NCBI GenBank assembly: GCA_028693555.1
Contig: JAQUVD010000012.1
Span: 1-64,000, forward strand
DNA length: 64,000 nt
Reading direction: 5' to 3'
Origin: Hespellia sp.
GTDB lineage: Bacteria; Bacillota; Clostridia; Lachnospirales; Lachnospiraceae
This document shows positions 24,806 to 34,545 of this stretch, in pieces. The position numbers were made by a program, and so were the translations under genes. Under the pieces are notes generated by a model that was not told where the DNA came from, did not search any database, and saw only the letters and a list, made by a program, of their open reading frames with translations. Position 1 is the first letter of the stretch; each line of letters opens with the position of its first letter.

Positions 24806-25848
24806 TTTGCGGGCGTCACACCATATTTTTTTTGAAAAATCTTATAAAAGAATCCTTTATTGTGATAGCCGGAAGCTTCTGCAATTGCGTCGATACTCAT
24901 GGACGTTGTTGTCAGAAGCACTTCGGCTTTTTCTAAGCGAATCTGCTGCACATAACCGGAATAGGTCAGCCCGGTTTTTTGCTTGATCAATCGATTAAAG
25001 TAATCCTCCTGATAGTGAAAAATAGTTACCAAATCCTGAATGGAAACGGATTGGAAATGGGCTTTGATATAGTTGGAAACTTCTTCAAATACCAGCCAGT
25101 TCATCGCCTTCTGATTCTCTTTTGAGAGAGAAAATGTATATTCGGTGCTTAAGATTCGGAAAATACGCAGCAGTAAGCCTTTGCAGATATAAGCTCCGCC
25201 GACATTGGGGCTGCCTAATTCGGTAAGGAGAAGTGACAGGCAGGAGTCTAAACTGGCGGTGGAAGATTCGGCTGCGCCCGGTACTTTTCGAGGCTTGAAG
25301 TGCAGGTATTGCTGAATGGAGGTCTGTTTCATCAGCGCAGACTGCAGAAAGGAAATGATATTTTCGGTGGTGATATTTTCATTCATGACTTCTTTGAACA
25401 TGTCGTTTGCAATGCCAAGAAATAGAATCGTTGCTTTGCCGGTTGCAACATCATCCTGATGAATACAGTTCTTATCAATCAGACAGAGATCGCCCTGTGA
25501 GAAGGTGATTTCCTTTCCCAAAATGATCTGGGTAAATTCTCCTTCAATGATATACGAGAGCTCGAGATAGTCATGTGTGTGAAGCTGGGTCAGGCAGTTT
25601 GCCTCAAAGACTCTGCTGTAATGAAAGCGTTCCGGCGCCGGACACATGGTGGCGTTTAGTTTGTTCTCTTTTGAAATGTTCCAGCAGAGCGCAAAGATTC
25701 GCTGCTCATTCATGAGCGGATAGGTCTTTACTTCCACAGAGGATGCAGAATATTCCGGGCAGACAATACGCGCCCCGAGAGGGTGCTCCGCTGGAAGAAG
25801 GCGGCCGCTTTGTTCTGTTAGTTTTTTACACATTTCTAATAAAGTCAT
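24784..25848 (-). CDS. AraC family regulator with cupin sensor domain
   Basis: A 354-residue regulator. A cupin-like sensor spans about residues 90-140 (HTHDYLELSYIIEGE, FSQGDLCLIDKNCIHQ) and two AraC helix-turn-helix motifs lie at about 265-350, with AIAEASGYHNKGFFYKIFQK and the ending TPANYRR. It is transcribed away from araA, with 171 bp between the two starts, and is therefore the probable arabinose-responsive regulator of araA, the FGGY kinase and araD. Its stop lies inside the end of the HAD gene, so the two transcripts converge and overlap. Confidence 0.88.
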   Translation of the reverse strand: MTLLEMCKKLTEQSGRLLPAEHPLGARIVCPEYSASSVEVKTYPLMNEQRIFALCWNISKENKLNATMCPAPERFHYSRVFEANCLTQLHTHDYLELSYIIEGEFTQIILGKEITFSQGDLCLIDKNCIHQDDVATGKATILFLGIANDMFKEVMNENITTENIISFLQSALMKQTSIQQYLHFKPRKVPGAAESSTASLDSCLSLLLTELGSPNVGGAYICKGLLLRIFRILSTEYTFSLSKENQKAMNWLVFEEVSNYIKAHFQSVSIQDLVTIFHYQEDYFNRLIKQKTGLTYSGYVQQIRLEKAEVLLTTTSMSIDAIAEASGYHNKGFFYKIFQKKYGVTPANYRRGIT

Positions 25849-25949
25849 CTAAAAAAACACCTCATTTCTTCCTTCATTATAGCGAGAACCTGATTGAAAT
25901 ACTAGTCGGATTCGGTAACTTTTTGAATTCGTTTAGCGGAGTTATGGAA

Positions 25950-25978
25950 TTGTCCGGTCGAAGCCTGAAGCTTATAAT
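25950..25978 (+). promoter_or_regulatory. Promoter of araA operon
   Basis: TTGTCC (25950-25955), 17-bp spacer, TATAAT (25973-25978), 42 bp before the araA start. The sequence from 25849 to 25949 would hold the AraC-type binding sites; no clear repeat is visible there. Confidence 0.8.
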
Positions 25979-26019
25979 AAAAATAACAAAGTGAGGCTCA
26001 AAAATAGGAGGATTTGAAA

Positions 26020-27510
26020 ATGAAAAAATATCAGTTTTGGTTTTGCACAGGTTCACAGGATTTATATGGAGAGGAATGTCTCGCGCACGTGGCAGAGCAT
26101 TCGAAGAGGATGGTGGAAGCACTGAACAAGTCTGGAAATCTCCCATATGAGGTCGTCTGGAAACCGACGCTTATTACAAATGCTTTAATCAGAAAGACAT
26201 TTAACGAAGCGAATATCGATGACAACTGTGCAGGTGTGATTACATGGATGCACACATTTTCACCGGCAAAATCATGGATTTTAGGATTAAAAGAACTGAG
26301 AAAACCACTGCTTCATTTCCATACACAGTTCAATCGGGAGATTCCATATGATGAGATCGACATGGATTTCATGAATGAGAATCAGGCGGCACATGGTGAC
26401 CGCGAATACGGGCATATTTTCACACGGCTTCACATGAACCGCAAGGTAATCATGGGATACTGGGACGATGCGCAGGTACAGAAACGAATCGGTACATGGC
26501 AGAGAACAGCGGTTGGTGTTCTGGAGAGCAGTCATGTGCGTGTCATGAGAATTGCAGATAACATGAGAAATGTTGCCGTTACCGAAGGCGATAAGGTAGA
26601 AGCACAGATTAAGTTCGGCTGGGAAGTGGATGCGTATCCGGTGAATGAGATCAACGAAGCAGTAGATGCGGTATCCGAAGCGGATACAAATGCATTAGTA
26701 GACGAATACTATGACAAATATGACATCCTGTTAGAGGGAAGAGATGAGAAGGAATTCCGCAGACACGTTGCAGTGCAGGCTCAGATTGAGCTGGGATTTG
26801 AACGCTTCCTGACAGAGATGAATTATCAGGCAATCGTAACACATTTTGGTGACCTTGGCGGATTAAAACAGCTGCCGGGACTTGCAATTCAGAGATTAAT
26901 GGAAAAAGGATATGGCTTTGGCGGAGAAGGTGACTGGAAGACAGCCGGCATGGTCCGTGTGATGAAAATCATGACAGAAGGCATGGAAGGCGCGAAGGGA
27001 ACTTCGTTCATGGAAGATTATACCTACAACCTTGTTGCAGGGAAAGAAGGGATTCTTCAAGCCCACATGTTAGAGGTGTGTCCATCGATTGCAGACGGCA
27101 AGATTGCAATCAAAGAGCAGCCGCTATCTATGGGAGACAGAGAAGATCCTGCAAGACTGGTATTTACAGCAAAGGAAGGACCGGCGATTGCAACCTCTCT
27201 GATTGACCTTGGAGACAGATTCCGCCTGATCATCAATAATGTAGACTGTAAGAAAACAGAAAAACCAATGCCAAAACTTCCAGTCGCAACCGCATTCTGG
27301 ACACCACAGCCGAATCTTCAGACCGGAGCCGAAGCCTGGATCTTAGCAGGCGGAGCACACCATACAGCATTTTCTTATGATCTTACGGCAGAGCAGATGG
27401 GCGATTGGGCTGCAGCAATGGGAATTGAAGCGGTCTATATTGATCAAGATACGACGATCCGTCAGTTCCAGAATGAGTTGATGTGGAACGACCTTGCTTT
27501 TCGCAGATAA
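26020..27510 (+). CDS. araA: L-arabinose isomerase
   Basis: Converts L-arabinose to L-ribulose in the cytoplasm, using manganese. The start ATG 26020 follows AGGAGG; length is 496 residues, normal for the family. Recognisable segments are [16 protein letters not shown] at the start, [35 protein letters not shown]-like (here ending MNENQ), [10 protein letters not shown], the metal-site region [14 protein letters not shown] and MEDYTYNL, and [10 protein letters not shown] near the end. The kinase and epimerase of the pathway follow directly, with araA driven by its own promoter. Confidence 0.96.
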   Translation: [496 protein letters not shown]

Positions 27511-27585
27511 TGAATAATAGCTTTTCATTTTGCAGTGAAAAAGTTATACTAGAATCAGTAGAAATTGGCAAGGAGGAAAGGAAAT

Positions 27586-29175
27586 ATGAACACAGCAGAG
27601 GGTATTAGATCAGGACAGACTGTTCTGGGGATTGAATTTGGCTCGACACGAATCAAAGCAGTGTTAATTGATGCGGATAACAAGCCGATTGCATCGGGTG
27701 ACCACGAATGGGAGAATCGCTTAGAGGAAGGAATCTGGACGTATGACCTGAAAGATGTATGGGTAGGAATTCAGGACTGCTATGTGAAGATGACAGCAGA
27801 TGTAAAAGAGAAATATGATGTGAAACTGGAGACGATTGGTGCCATTGGAATCAGCGCAATGATGCATGGATATCTGCCATTTGATAAGAATAATGAGCAG
27901 TTGGCAGGCTTTCGTACTTGGAGAAACACGATTACACAGGAAGCGTCGGAAGAATTGACGAAGGTATTTGGTTATCATATTCCGCAGAGATGGAGCATCG
28001 CACATCTGTATCAGGCTATTTTAAATGGTGAGGATCATGTGAAAGACGTTGCATTTATCACAACATTAGCAGGATATGTACACTGGAAGCTGACGGGCAG
28101 GAAGGTGCTTGGATCAGACGATGCTTCGGGCATGTTTCCAATTGACATCCAGACGAAGGACTTTAACGAGGACATGATTGAGAAGTTCGATCAGCGGATT
28201 GCAGAAAAGCATTTCCCATGGAAATTGCGCGAGATACTGCCAAAGACGTTGGTGGCAGGAGAAGATGCCGGTGCGTTGACAGAAGAAGGTGCAAAACTCT
28301 TAGATCCGACCGGAACATTAAAAGCGGGAATTCTGTTCTGTCCACCCGAGGGCGATGCCGGAACAGGTATGGCAGCGACGAACAGTGTTAAGGTTCGCAC
28401 AGGAAATGTATCTGCAGGCACATCGGTATTTGCAATGGTGGTTTTGGAAAAAGAATTGTCAAAGGTATATCCGGAGCTTGATCTTGTGACAACACCGGCA
28501 GGAGATCTGGTTGCGATGGTACACTGCAATAACTGTACATCGGACCTGAATGCATGGGTCAATATTTTCAAAGAATTTGCACAGAGCTTTGGCATGAAGG
28601 TTGATATGAACGACCTCTTTGGAACATTATACAATAAGGCACTGGAGGGTGATAAGGATTGCGGCGGACTGCTCTCATACAATTTCTTCTCAGGAGAACA
28701 CATTGTAGAGATGGAGGAAGGAAGACCACTTTTCGTCCGCACACCGGACAGCAGATTCAACCTTGCGAACTTCATGCGGACCCAGCTTATGACCTCGCTC
28801 GGAACGTTGAAGGTTGGCTATGACCTGCTGAAGAAAGAGGAGAATGTACCGGTAGATAAGATTTACGGACATGGCGGACTCTTCAAGACTCCGGTTGTCG
28901 GACAGAGCGTTCTTGCAGCTGCACTTGACACTCCGGTATCTGTCATGGAGACAGCAGGAGAAGGCGGCGCATGGGGAATTGCGCTTCTGGCATCTTATAT
29001 GAAGAATAAGAGAGACGGCGAAGATCTGGCGGAGTTCTTGAACAAACACGTATTTGGCGGAACAGAAGGAACCGAAATCAGACCAAATGCAGCAGACGTG
29101 GCAGGATTTGATACGTTTATTGAGAGATTTCTTCATGGACTGCCGATTGAGCGAGTAGCGATTGATACATTGTAA
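27586..29175 (+). CDS. FGGY family carbohydrate kinase 2, probable ribulokinase
   Basis: Between araA and araD, so it most likely phosphorylates L-ribulose. The 529-residue protein starts at ATG 27586 after AAGGAGG. FGGY blocks are [47 protein letters not shown] and [12 protein letters not shown]. It is not a classical AraB: the N-terminal GxDFGTxSxRxxxVD form is missing. It matches the non-orthologous AraK-type kinases described for clostridial arabinose regulons, by family recollection. A paralogue lies at 21227. A short hairpin CTTTTCA/TGAAAAAG (about 27522-27547) precedes it. Confidence 0.88.
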   Translation: MNTAEGIRSGQTVLGIEFGSTRIKAVLIDADNKPIASGDHEWENRLEEGIWTYDLKDVWVGIQDCYVKMTADVKEKYDVKLETIGAIGISAMMHGYLPFDKNNEQLAGFRTWRNTITQEASEELTKVFGYHIPQRWSIAHLYQAILNGEDHVKDVAFITTLAGYVHWKLTGRKVLGSDDASGMFPIDIQTKDFNEDMIEKFDQRIAEKHFPWKLREILPKTLVAGEDAGALTEEGAKLLDPTGTLKAGILFCPPEGDAGTGMAATNSVKVRTGNVSAGTSVFAMVVLEKELSKVYPELDLVTTPAGDLVAMVHCNNCTSDLNAWVNIFKEFAQSFGMKVDMNDLFGTLYNKALEGDKDCGGLLSYNFFSGEHIVEMEEGRPLFVRTPDSRFNLANFMRTQLMTSLGTLKVGYDLLKKEENVPVDKIYGHGGLFKTPVVGQSVLAAALDTPVSVMETAGEGGAWGIALLASYMKNKRDGEDLAEFLNKHVFGGTEGTEIRPNAADVAGFDTFIERFLHGLPIERVAIDTL

Positions 29176-29222
29176 GATTGGGGGCAATCGTCCCTCGGTC
29201 ATATTGGAAAAGGAGATTGGAA

Positions 29223-29918
29223 ATGTTAGAAGCATTAAAACAAGAAGTATATGAAGCAAACATGCAATTACCAAAGCACGGTCTTGTTACATTTACATGG
29301 GGAAATGTCAGTGGAATCGATCGTGAAAAAGGATTGTTCGTAATTAAGCCAAGCGGAGTCGATTATGATAAGCTGACACCGGAGGATATGGTAGTCGTTG
29401 ATCTTGAAGGAAACAAGGTGGAGGGAAAATACAATCCATCTTCGGATACAGAAACCCATGTAGTCCTCTATAACCGTTTTCCGAAAATTGGCGGAATCGT
29501 ACATACACATTCATCCTGGGCAACAAGCTGGGCGCAGGCAGGAAGAGATATCCCATGTTATGGAACGACACATGCTGATTACATTTACGGAGAGGTTCCA
29601 TGTGTGCGGAATCTGACGAAAGCTGAAATTGATGAAGCATATGAGAAGAATACCGGTGTGCTGATCGCAGACGAATTTGAGACACGTAAGAAAGATTACA
29701 TCGCAGTTCCGGCAGTACTCTGCAAGAACCACGGTCCATTTACCTGGGGCAAGGACGCCAGCGAAGCAGTACACAACGCAGTAGTACTCGAGGAAGTTGC
29801 GAAGATGGCAGCACGTTGTGAGATGGTAAATCCCCAGAATAAACCGGCACCGCAGGAGTTACAGGATAAGCACTATTTCCGCAAACACGGAGAAAACGCA
29901 TATTACGGACAGGCATAG
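29223..29918 (+). CDS. araD: L-ribulose-5-phosphate 4-epimerase
   Basis: Makes D-xylulose 5-phosphate from L-ribulose 5-phosphate, the last step into the pentose phosphate pathway. The 231-residue class II aldolase-fold protein has the zinc histidines in HTHSSWATS and a third in the segment [12 protein letters not shown], plus the phosphate-binding TWGNVSG and IKPSGVDY. The start ATG 29223 has AAAGGAG. It completes the araA-kinase-araD set. Its stop codon abuts the multi-hairpin repeat. Confidence 0.95.
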   Translation: MLEALKQEVYEANMQLPKHGLVTFTWGNVSGIDREKGLFVIKPSGVDYDKLTPEDMVVVDLEGNKVEGKYNPSSDTETHVVLYNRFPKIGGIVHTHSSWATSWAQAGRDIPCYGTTHADYIYGEVPCVRNLTKAEIDEAYEKNTGVLIADEFETRKKDYIAVPAVLCKNHGPFTWGKDASEAVHNAVVLEEVAKMAARCEMVNPQNKPAPQELQDKHYFRKHGENAYYGQA

Positions 29919-30094
29919 AGCACTTAGCGAGGTACTTCACGAGCTTAGTGCGAATGCCGTTCTTCGGAACTTGTGCTTCTTGAACTACTAATGTTCAAGA
30001 AGATGACGAGGTCTTTTCGAGTCTAGTCTCGAAGAACTACCAAGGAACTTAGCGAGGTACTTCACGAGCTTAGTGCGAATGCCGTTCTTCGGAA
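29918..30094 (+). repeat. Multi-hairpin intergenic repeat, copy 2 plus a partial tandem copy
   Basis: 29918-30040 matches 8865-8986. It holds the CACTTAGC hairpin, a GTTC-TTCG-GAAC hairpin (29959-29970), a perfect 10-bp hairpin (29976-29985/29993-30002, loop TACTAAT) and TTCGAG/CTCGAA (30016-30033). Its first 48 bases (29922-29969) are repeated without a mismatch at 30047-30094. Confidence 0.9.
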
Positions 30095-30108
30095 ATGGAA
30101 ATTTGATA

Positions 30109-30143
30109 CAACTCTGTCAACTTTATTGGCAGAGTTGTTTTTA
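30109..30143 (+). terminator. Rho-independent terminator after araD
   Basis: CAACTCTG (30109-30116) pairs with CAGAGTTG (30130-30137), followed by TTTTTAT. It ends the arabinose transcript after the repeats. Confidence 0.85.
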
Positions 30144-30190
30144 TAAGTTAGAACGTAGGGAATGAAAAGCGGAAAATGTGGGGGATTACA

Positions 30191-31825
30191 GTGGAGAAGT
30201 TAAAAGTATTTTTGGTAGAAGATGAATACGTAGTCCGGGAAGGAATCAAGAACAGTATTGACTGGGAACTTGCCGGTTATGACTTTTGTGGGGAAACCAG
30301 TGATGGTGAACTGGCATATTCCATGATCCAGCAATTAAAGCCGGACATTGTCATTACGGATATTAAAATGCCGTTTATGGATGGGCTGACTTTAAGCAAG
30401 CTTTTGAAAAAAGATATGCCGTGGATAGAAATTATGATTCTGACGGGATATGCGGAGTTCGATTACGCAAAAGAGGCCATTCGCATCGGCGTGGCAGAAT
30501 ACCTGACAAAACCAATTAACAGTGAAGAACTGTTAAAGGAAATTGGAAGGCTGGCAGATAAGATAGAAGAAAAAAGAAAAGAACGTGAGCTGCGGGAAAC
30601 CTATCAGCGTGAAATGCAGGAAAATAGTCTGCGGGAAAGAAAAGAATTTTTTCAACAATTAGTTGCGGGAGAAAAAACGCCGGCAGAATTATTTGAGGTG
30701 GCGAATAGACTTCAGCTTGATATATCTGCAATCTGGTACAGTGTCGTGCTTTTACAGGTACATTTCCAAAACCGGGACCACAGCGAATATTCTAATACAT
30801 TGATTGCAATGGAAGAGAAAATTGTGGAATATGTAAATCGAAACCAGATCTTACTGTTTGATCGTAATTTAGAAGGTGTTGCATGTGTATTCAAGGCGGA
30901 CACTACCGAGATAATGGAGACGATGCAAAGTGACTTCATAGAAATGGTCCAACAGATTGTCAGCGAAAAAGAAAGAATGGACTATTTTGTCGGAGTCGGA
31001 GAACCTGTGGAGCGCCTGCGGGAACTGCGGTATTCCTTTGAATCTGCAAATCATGCATTTGCACATCGCTATCTGGTGGATGGCAGTCTGGTCTTATACG
31101 GAAAAGACATCCATAAGCAGAGAAATCAGGAAAAGGACGAGTTTCATCTGGAAAGTGTCAGCCCAAAACAGATGAATAAAAAGAAGATGCAGGAATTTCT
31201 GAAGGTGGGGCACCGGGATGAGAGTCCTTATTTTGTGGAAGAATTTTTTCAGGCATTTGATACAAATGCAATGGAGTCCAATGTGTTTCGCCAGTACATT
31301 ACAATGGATACCTATTTTGGAATTGCAGAATTTGTAGAAGGGTTAGGCTATGATAAGAGCGAGATTCCGGCTCCGGATCTGGCAGAGGATGTCTGGAAGA
31401 GCAAGGCCAGTGCAATCTCATACGTGAAGAATATGATTGAAAAAGCGTTGGAATTAAGGGAGAGAGCGGCAAGCAACCAGTATGATATTCTCGTTGAAAA
31501 GGTGAAAAGCTACATTGAAGAGAACTATGCGGATGAGGATTTGACGCAGAATGTTGTAGCGGCCTATGTGAATTATTCACCCAATCATCTGAGTACCATT
31601 TTCAGTCAGGAGACAGGACAGACCTTTTCTAAATACTTAACAGATTTTCGCATGAACAAAGCAAAAGAGCTGCTCCGCTGTACGGCAAAACGAAGCAGTG
31701 AAATCAGTAAAGAGGTCGGTTATAAGGATTCCCATTATTTTTCGTTTTTATTTAAGAAAACACAGGATATGACACCGACGCAGTATCGCTTAGACGGAAA
31801 AACGGATGGAGAAGAAATAGAATGA
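30191..31825 (+). CDS. YesN-type response regulator with AraC output domain
   Basis: A 544-residue regulator starting at GTG 30191 (GGGGGA upstream); ATG 30176 is an alternative adding five residues. The receiver domain spans about 3-120 with phosphoacceptor D57 in VITDIKMP. A long linker with coiled-coil character (about 130-160) and a middle region follow, and a two-helix-turn-helix AraC domain lies at about 440-540 (ISKEVGYKDSHYFSFLFKK). It forms a pair with the histidine kinase that overlaps its end by 4 bp. The likely target is the ABC transporter promoter in 33268-33441. Confidence 0.92.
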   Translation: MEKLKVFLVEDEYVVREGIKNSIDWELAGYDFCGETSDGELAYSMIQQLKPDIVITDIKMPFMDGLTLSKLLKKDMPWIEIMILTGYAEFDYAKEAIRIGVAEYLTKPINSEELLKEIGRLADKIEEKRKERELRETYQREMQENSLRERKEFFQQLVAGEKTPAELFEVANRLQLDISAIWYSVVLLQVHFQNRDHSEYSNTLIAMEEKIVEYVNRNQILLFDRNLEGVACVFKADTTEIMETMQSDFIEMVQQIVSEKERMDYFVGVGEPVERLRELRYSFESANHAFAHRYLVDGSLVLYGKDIHKQRNQEKDEFHLESVSPKQMNKKKMQEFLKVGHRDESPYFVEEFFQAFDTNAMESNVFRQYITMDTYFGIAEFVEGLGYDKSEIPAPDLAEDVWKSKASAISYVKNMIEKALELRERAASNQYDILVEKVKSYIEENYADEDLTQNVVAAYVNYSPNHLSTIFSQETGQTFSKYLTDFRMNKAKELLRCTAKRSSEISKEVGYKDSHYFSFLFKKTQDMTPTQYRLDGKTDGEEIE

Positions 31826-33267
31826 AAAAAGCAATTCGAAAGGTCTATGACAATTTAACGCTTGCGGCGAAGATCAGGCTTTCGTATCTGTTTATTCTGA
31901 TTCCGTTTGGAATACTGCTGTTGTTTGCCTCTTACAACTTGTGGGAAAGCAATAAGCAGTATGACGATATGATTCAGTCGGCAGTGGTTGCAAGTGATTT
32001 CAGTCTGGATTTCAAAAAGGATTTCGACTACGAAACCTATCTGCTGATTGTAGAGAGTAAGCCTGCGGAGCAATCGGAACTGGATCATCTGCTCAATGAT
32101 GCGAACCGTATTGTAACACGTCTGGAAAAATTGACAAATACGGATTTAAATGAGACAGAATTAAGCAGTGTGAAGAAGTATCTGATTAATTTGGAAAGCT
32201 ACAAGCTTCGTATTATCGCAAATTTGAAGGAGGGTGATAAATACGAAGAGAATATGGAAATCTGGGAAAATGATGTGCAGGTCGTGACAGAACTGTTGCA
32301 GGACAGCATGTATCATTATCAGTACTACGAGATTGTCGATCTTCAGAAAACGAGTGAGGTCTATCAGGAAACTTATTTGAAGATGATACAAGTGATTATT
32401 ACAATCGCAGTGATTATTGGGATTTTGGTTTTCTTCTTATCCTATTACATTCCACTTAGCATTACACGTCCGATTTTAAAACTGAGTAAGGTGACCGAGC
32501 AGGTTGCCAAAGGAGACCTTACGGTGCGTTCAGATATTAAAAGTGGTGTCGAGGTGTTGGTTTTGAGTAATTCGCTCAACACCATGGTAGATAAGATCAA
32601 TGAATTGCTGGAACAGGTGAAGGAAGAGCAGATCCATTTGCGAAAGGCAGAGTTTGAAATCCTGCAGGCGCAGATCAATCCGCATTTCCTATACAACACA
32701 CTGGATACGATTGTATGGCTCGCAGAGGCTGGAGACCAGAAGAAAGTTGTGAGTATGGTCGGAAGTCTGTCGGAGTTCTTCCGTACCTCGCTGAGCAAGG
32801 GAGAGGATATCGTATCAATTAAAAGCGAACTGCTGCATGTCAGAAGTTATCTGGAAATTCAACAGGTGCGTTATCAGGATATTCTGCAGTACGAATTACA
32901 GGTTCCAGAAAATTTAGAACCCTACAGGATTCCGAAAATTTCGATTCAGCCGATTGTTGAAAATGCATTGTATCATGGGATCAAGAATAAGCGAGGGGTC
33001 GGGAAGATTACAATTGGCGGCGCGATGAAAGCAGATTATCTGCTTCTCTGGGTGAAGGATGATGGAATCGGATTTACACAGGAGCGTCTTTCACAGATCC
33101 GTGCGAGAATTCATGACAGAAAGGCAACCGGAAAAGAGAATTATGGACTTTATAATGTAAATGAGAGAATTCGATTAAACTTTGGTGAAGCGTATGGGGT
33201 CAGTATCGAAAGTGTCTATACGGAATATACAATTGTTAGCGTGAAGCTTCCATATCTAAGGGCGTAA
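31822..33267 (+). CDS. LytS/YesM-type sensor histidine kinase
   Basis: A 481-residue membrane kinase. Hydrophobic helices at about 20-42 and 192-214 flank an extracytoplasmic domain of about 150 residues. A HAMP linker follows (LSKVTEQVAKGDLTVRSDI), then the His-kinase segment with H288 in QINPHFLYNTLD and an ATPase domain with N in VENALYHG and the GIG-containing DDGIGF. The kinase likely senses a sugar together with a binding protein and phosphorylates the upstream regulator (D57). A 4-bp overlap with that gene indicates coupled translation. Confidence 0.93.
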   Translation: MKKAIRKVYDNLTLAAKIRLSYLFILIPFGILLLFASYNLWESNKQYDDMIQSAVVASDFSLDFKKDFDYETYLLIVESKPAEQSELDHLLNDANRIVTRLEKLTNTDLNETELSSVKKYLINLESYKLRIIANLKEGDKYEENMEIWENDVQVVTELLQDSMYHYQYYEIVDLQKTSEVYQETYLKMIQVIITIAVIIGILVFFLSYYIPLSITRPILKLSKVTEQVAKGDLTVRSDIKSGVEVLVLSNSLNTMVDKINELLEQVKEEQIHLRKAEFEILQAQINPHFLYNTLDTIVWLAEAGDQKKVVSMVGSLSEFFRTSLSKGEDIVSIKSELLHVRSYLEIQQVRYQDILQYELQVPENLEPYRIPKISIQPIVENALYHGIKNKRGVGKITIGGAMKADYLLLWVKDDGIGFTQERLSQIRARIHDRKATGKENYGLYNVNERIRLNFGEAYGVSIESVYTEYTIVSVKLPYLRA

Positions 33268-33441
33268 GTCGAATCTTAAAAATTCAAACCATTGTCAGAG
33301 AAAAATATACTCCTCCAAAACCGAGAAGAAAATATTCAACTTTTCCGCAATTTATCTCTATGGAACTGCGTCTCGGAAAGCAATACAATAAAATCAAGAA
33401 AGAACAAGATTTCTTTACAAACATTTTAAGGAGGAGAAAGA
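33268..33441. other. Leader/promoter region of the ara-type ABC transporter
   Basis: No gene seen. The region is AT-rich; three loose YTCAAA-type half-sites (about 33281, 33310, 33333) could be regulator sites, but no repeat is convincing and no consensus promoter is present, as expected for an activator-dependent promoter. AAGGAGGAG precedes the next start. Confidence 0.4.
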
Positions 33442-34437
33442 ATGAAAAAGAAATTATTAGCAGCTTTACTGGTGGGAGCAATGGTACTTGGAATGGTGGG
33501 ATGCGGATCAAAATCATCCGATGCGACGGCAGGATCTGCAGCAGCAAGCACATCAGGAGATTTAATTAAAGTAGGTATCATCAACAATGATCCAAATGAA
33601 TCCGGTTATCGTACCGCAAACGATGCAGATATGAAAGCAATGTTTACGGAAGAGAACGGATACGAAGCATCATTTGCATACAGCCTGAAAAATGATGAGC
33701 AGATTACAGCAGCTCAGAAATTCATTCAGGATGGTGTAGATTACTTATTACTTTCAGCAGCAGATACAGCGGGATGGGATTCCGTACTGAAGGATGCACA
33801 GGATGCAGGTATCCGCGTAATCTTATTCGACCGTACCATCGATGCAGATGAGAGTCTCTATGAAGCTTCTATTGTATCTGATATGGCAAAAGAAGGTGAG
33901 ACTGCAGTTACCTGGTTAAAGGATCAGGGACTTGATTCTATCAACGTAATCCATATTCAGGGCGTGATGGGATCTGCAGCACAGCAGGGACGTACCGGAG
34001 CACTGGATGATGCAGCGGCAGCAGGCGACCTTACAATCGTAGATCAGCAGACAGCTGAATGGAATGCAGAGAAAGCACAGCAGATTGTTCAGTCAGCAAT
34101 TGACGCAGGAAAAGATTTCAATGTAATCTACGCTGAAAATGATGATATGGCAAAAGGCGCAGTCGCAGCACTTGACAAAGCAAACATTTCTCACGGTGTT
34201 GGAAAAGATGTCGTTGTTATGGGATTTGACTGTAACGCATGGGCATTAGAAGAACTCTTAAATCAGAACTGGAACTATGATGGACAGTGCAACCCATTCC
34301 AGGCTTCTTACATTGATGAAGTAATCAAGACAATTCAAGATGGTGGAACACCGGAAGAAAAAGTCATTATCATGGAAGAAAAAGGATTTGATGCTACAAC
34401 AATTACACAGGATGATGTAGACAAATACGGAATCTAA
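33442..34437 (+). CDS. Sugar-binding lipoprotein of ABC transporter (YtfQ-like)
   Basis: A 331-residue lipoprotein. The signal peptide ends in the lipobox MVGC with lipidated C21, followed by a low-complexity SSDATAGSAAAS linker. The body is a type I periplasmic-binding fold (Peripla_BP_4), with VGIINNDPNESGYRTAN, DYLLLSAADTAGWD and IRVILFDRTID, resembling galactofuranose-binding YtfQ and L-arabinose-type proteins. It captures sugar outside the membrane and hands it to the two permeases encoded downstream. It sits beside the arabinose operon and a YesN/LytS pair, so an arabinose-containing ligand is likely but not proven. A strong hairpin follows and should make it more abundant than the rest. 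Confidence 0.9.
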   Translation: MKKKLLAALLVGAMVLGMVGCGSKSSDATAGSAAASTSGDLIKVGIINNDPNESGYRTANDADMKAMFTEENGYEASFAYSLKNDEQITAAQKFIQDGVDYLLLSAADTAGWDSVLKDAQDAGIRVILFDRTIDADESLYEASIVSDMAKEGETAVTWLKDQGLDSINVIHIQGVMGSAAQQGRTGALDDAAAAGDLTIVDQQTAEWNAEKAQQIVQSAIDAGKDFNVIYAENDDMAKGAVAALDKANISHGVGKDVVVMGFDCNAWALEELLNQNWNYDGQCNPFQASYIDEVIKTIQDGGTPEEKVIIMEEKGFDATTITQDDVDKYGI

Positions 34438-34461
34438 CAGGTAACGATAGAATGAGATGTT

Positions 34462-34519
34462 AAAAAGTGCGCGGCGCAGCGTAAAAAATGTAGTACGCGG
34501 GCGCCGCGCATACTTTTTA
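34462..34519 (+). terminator. GC-rich attenuator hairpin inside the transporter operon
   Basis: GCGCGGCGC (34469-34477) pairs with GCGCCGCGC (34501-34509). Flanking AAAAAGT/ACTTTTT extends the stem and an inner GCGT/ACGC stem tops it. It lies between binding protein and ATPase and probably terminates most transcripts or stabilises the upstream message. Confidence 0.75.
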
Positions 34520-34545
34520 CAAAGCTTTAGGAGGTGAATACTCAG

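Noticed and set aside
28191-29274. Minus-strand frames of 194 residues opposite the FGGY kinase and araD
   Set aside because: Shadows of well-supported plus-strand genes, with serine- and cysteine-rich noise composition.
29918-30094. Possible CRISPR array because of repeated 48-mers
   Set aside because: Only two copies, spacing of 125 bp with structured intervening sequence, no cas genes, and a homologous repeat elsewhere that is not an array.
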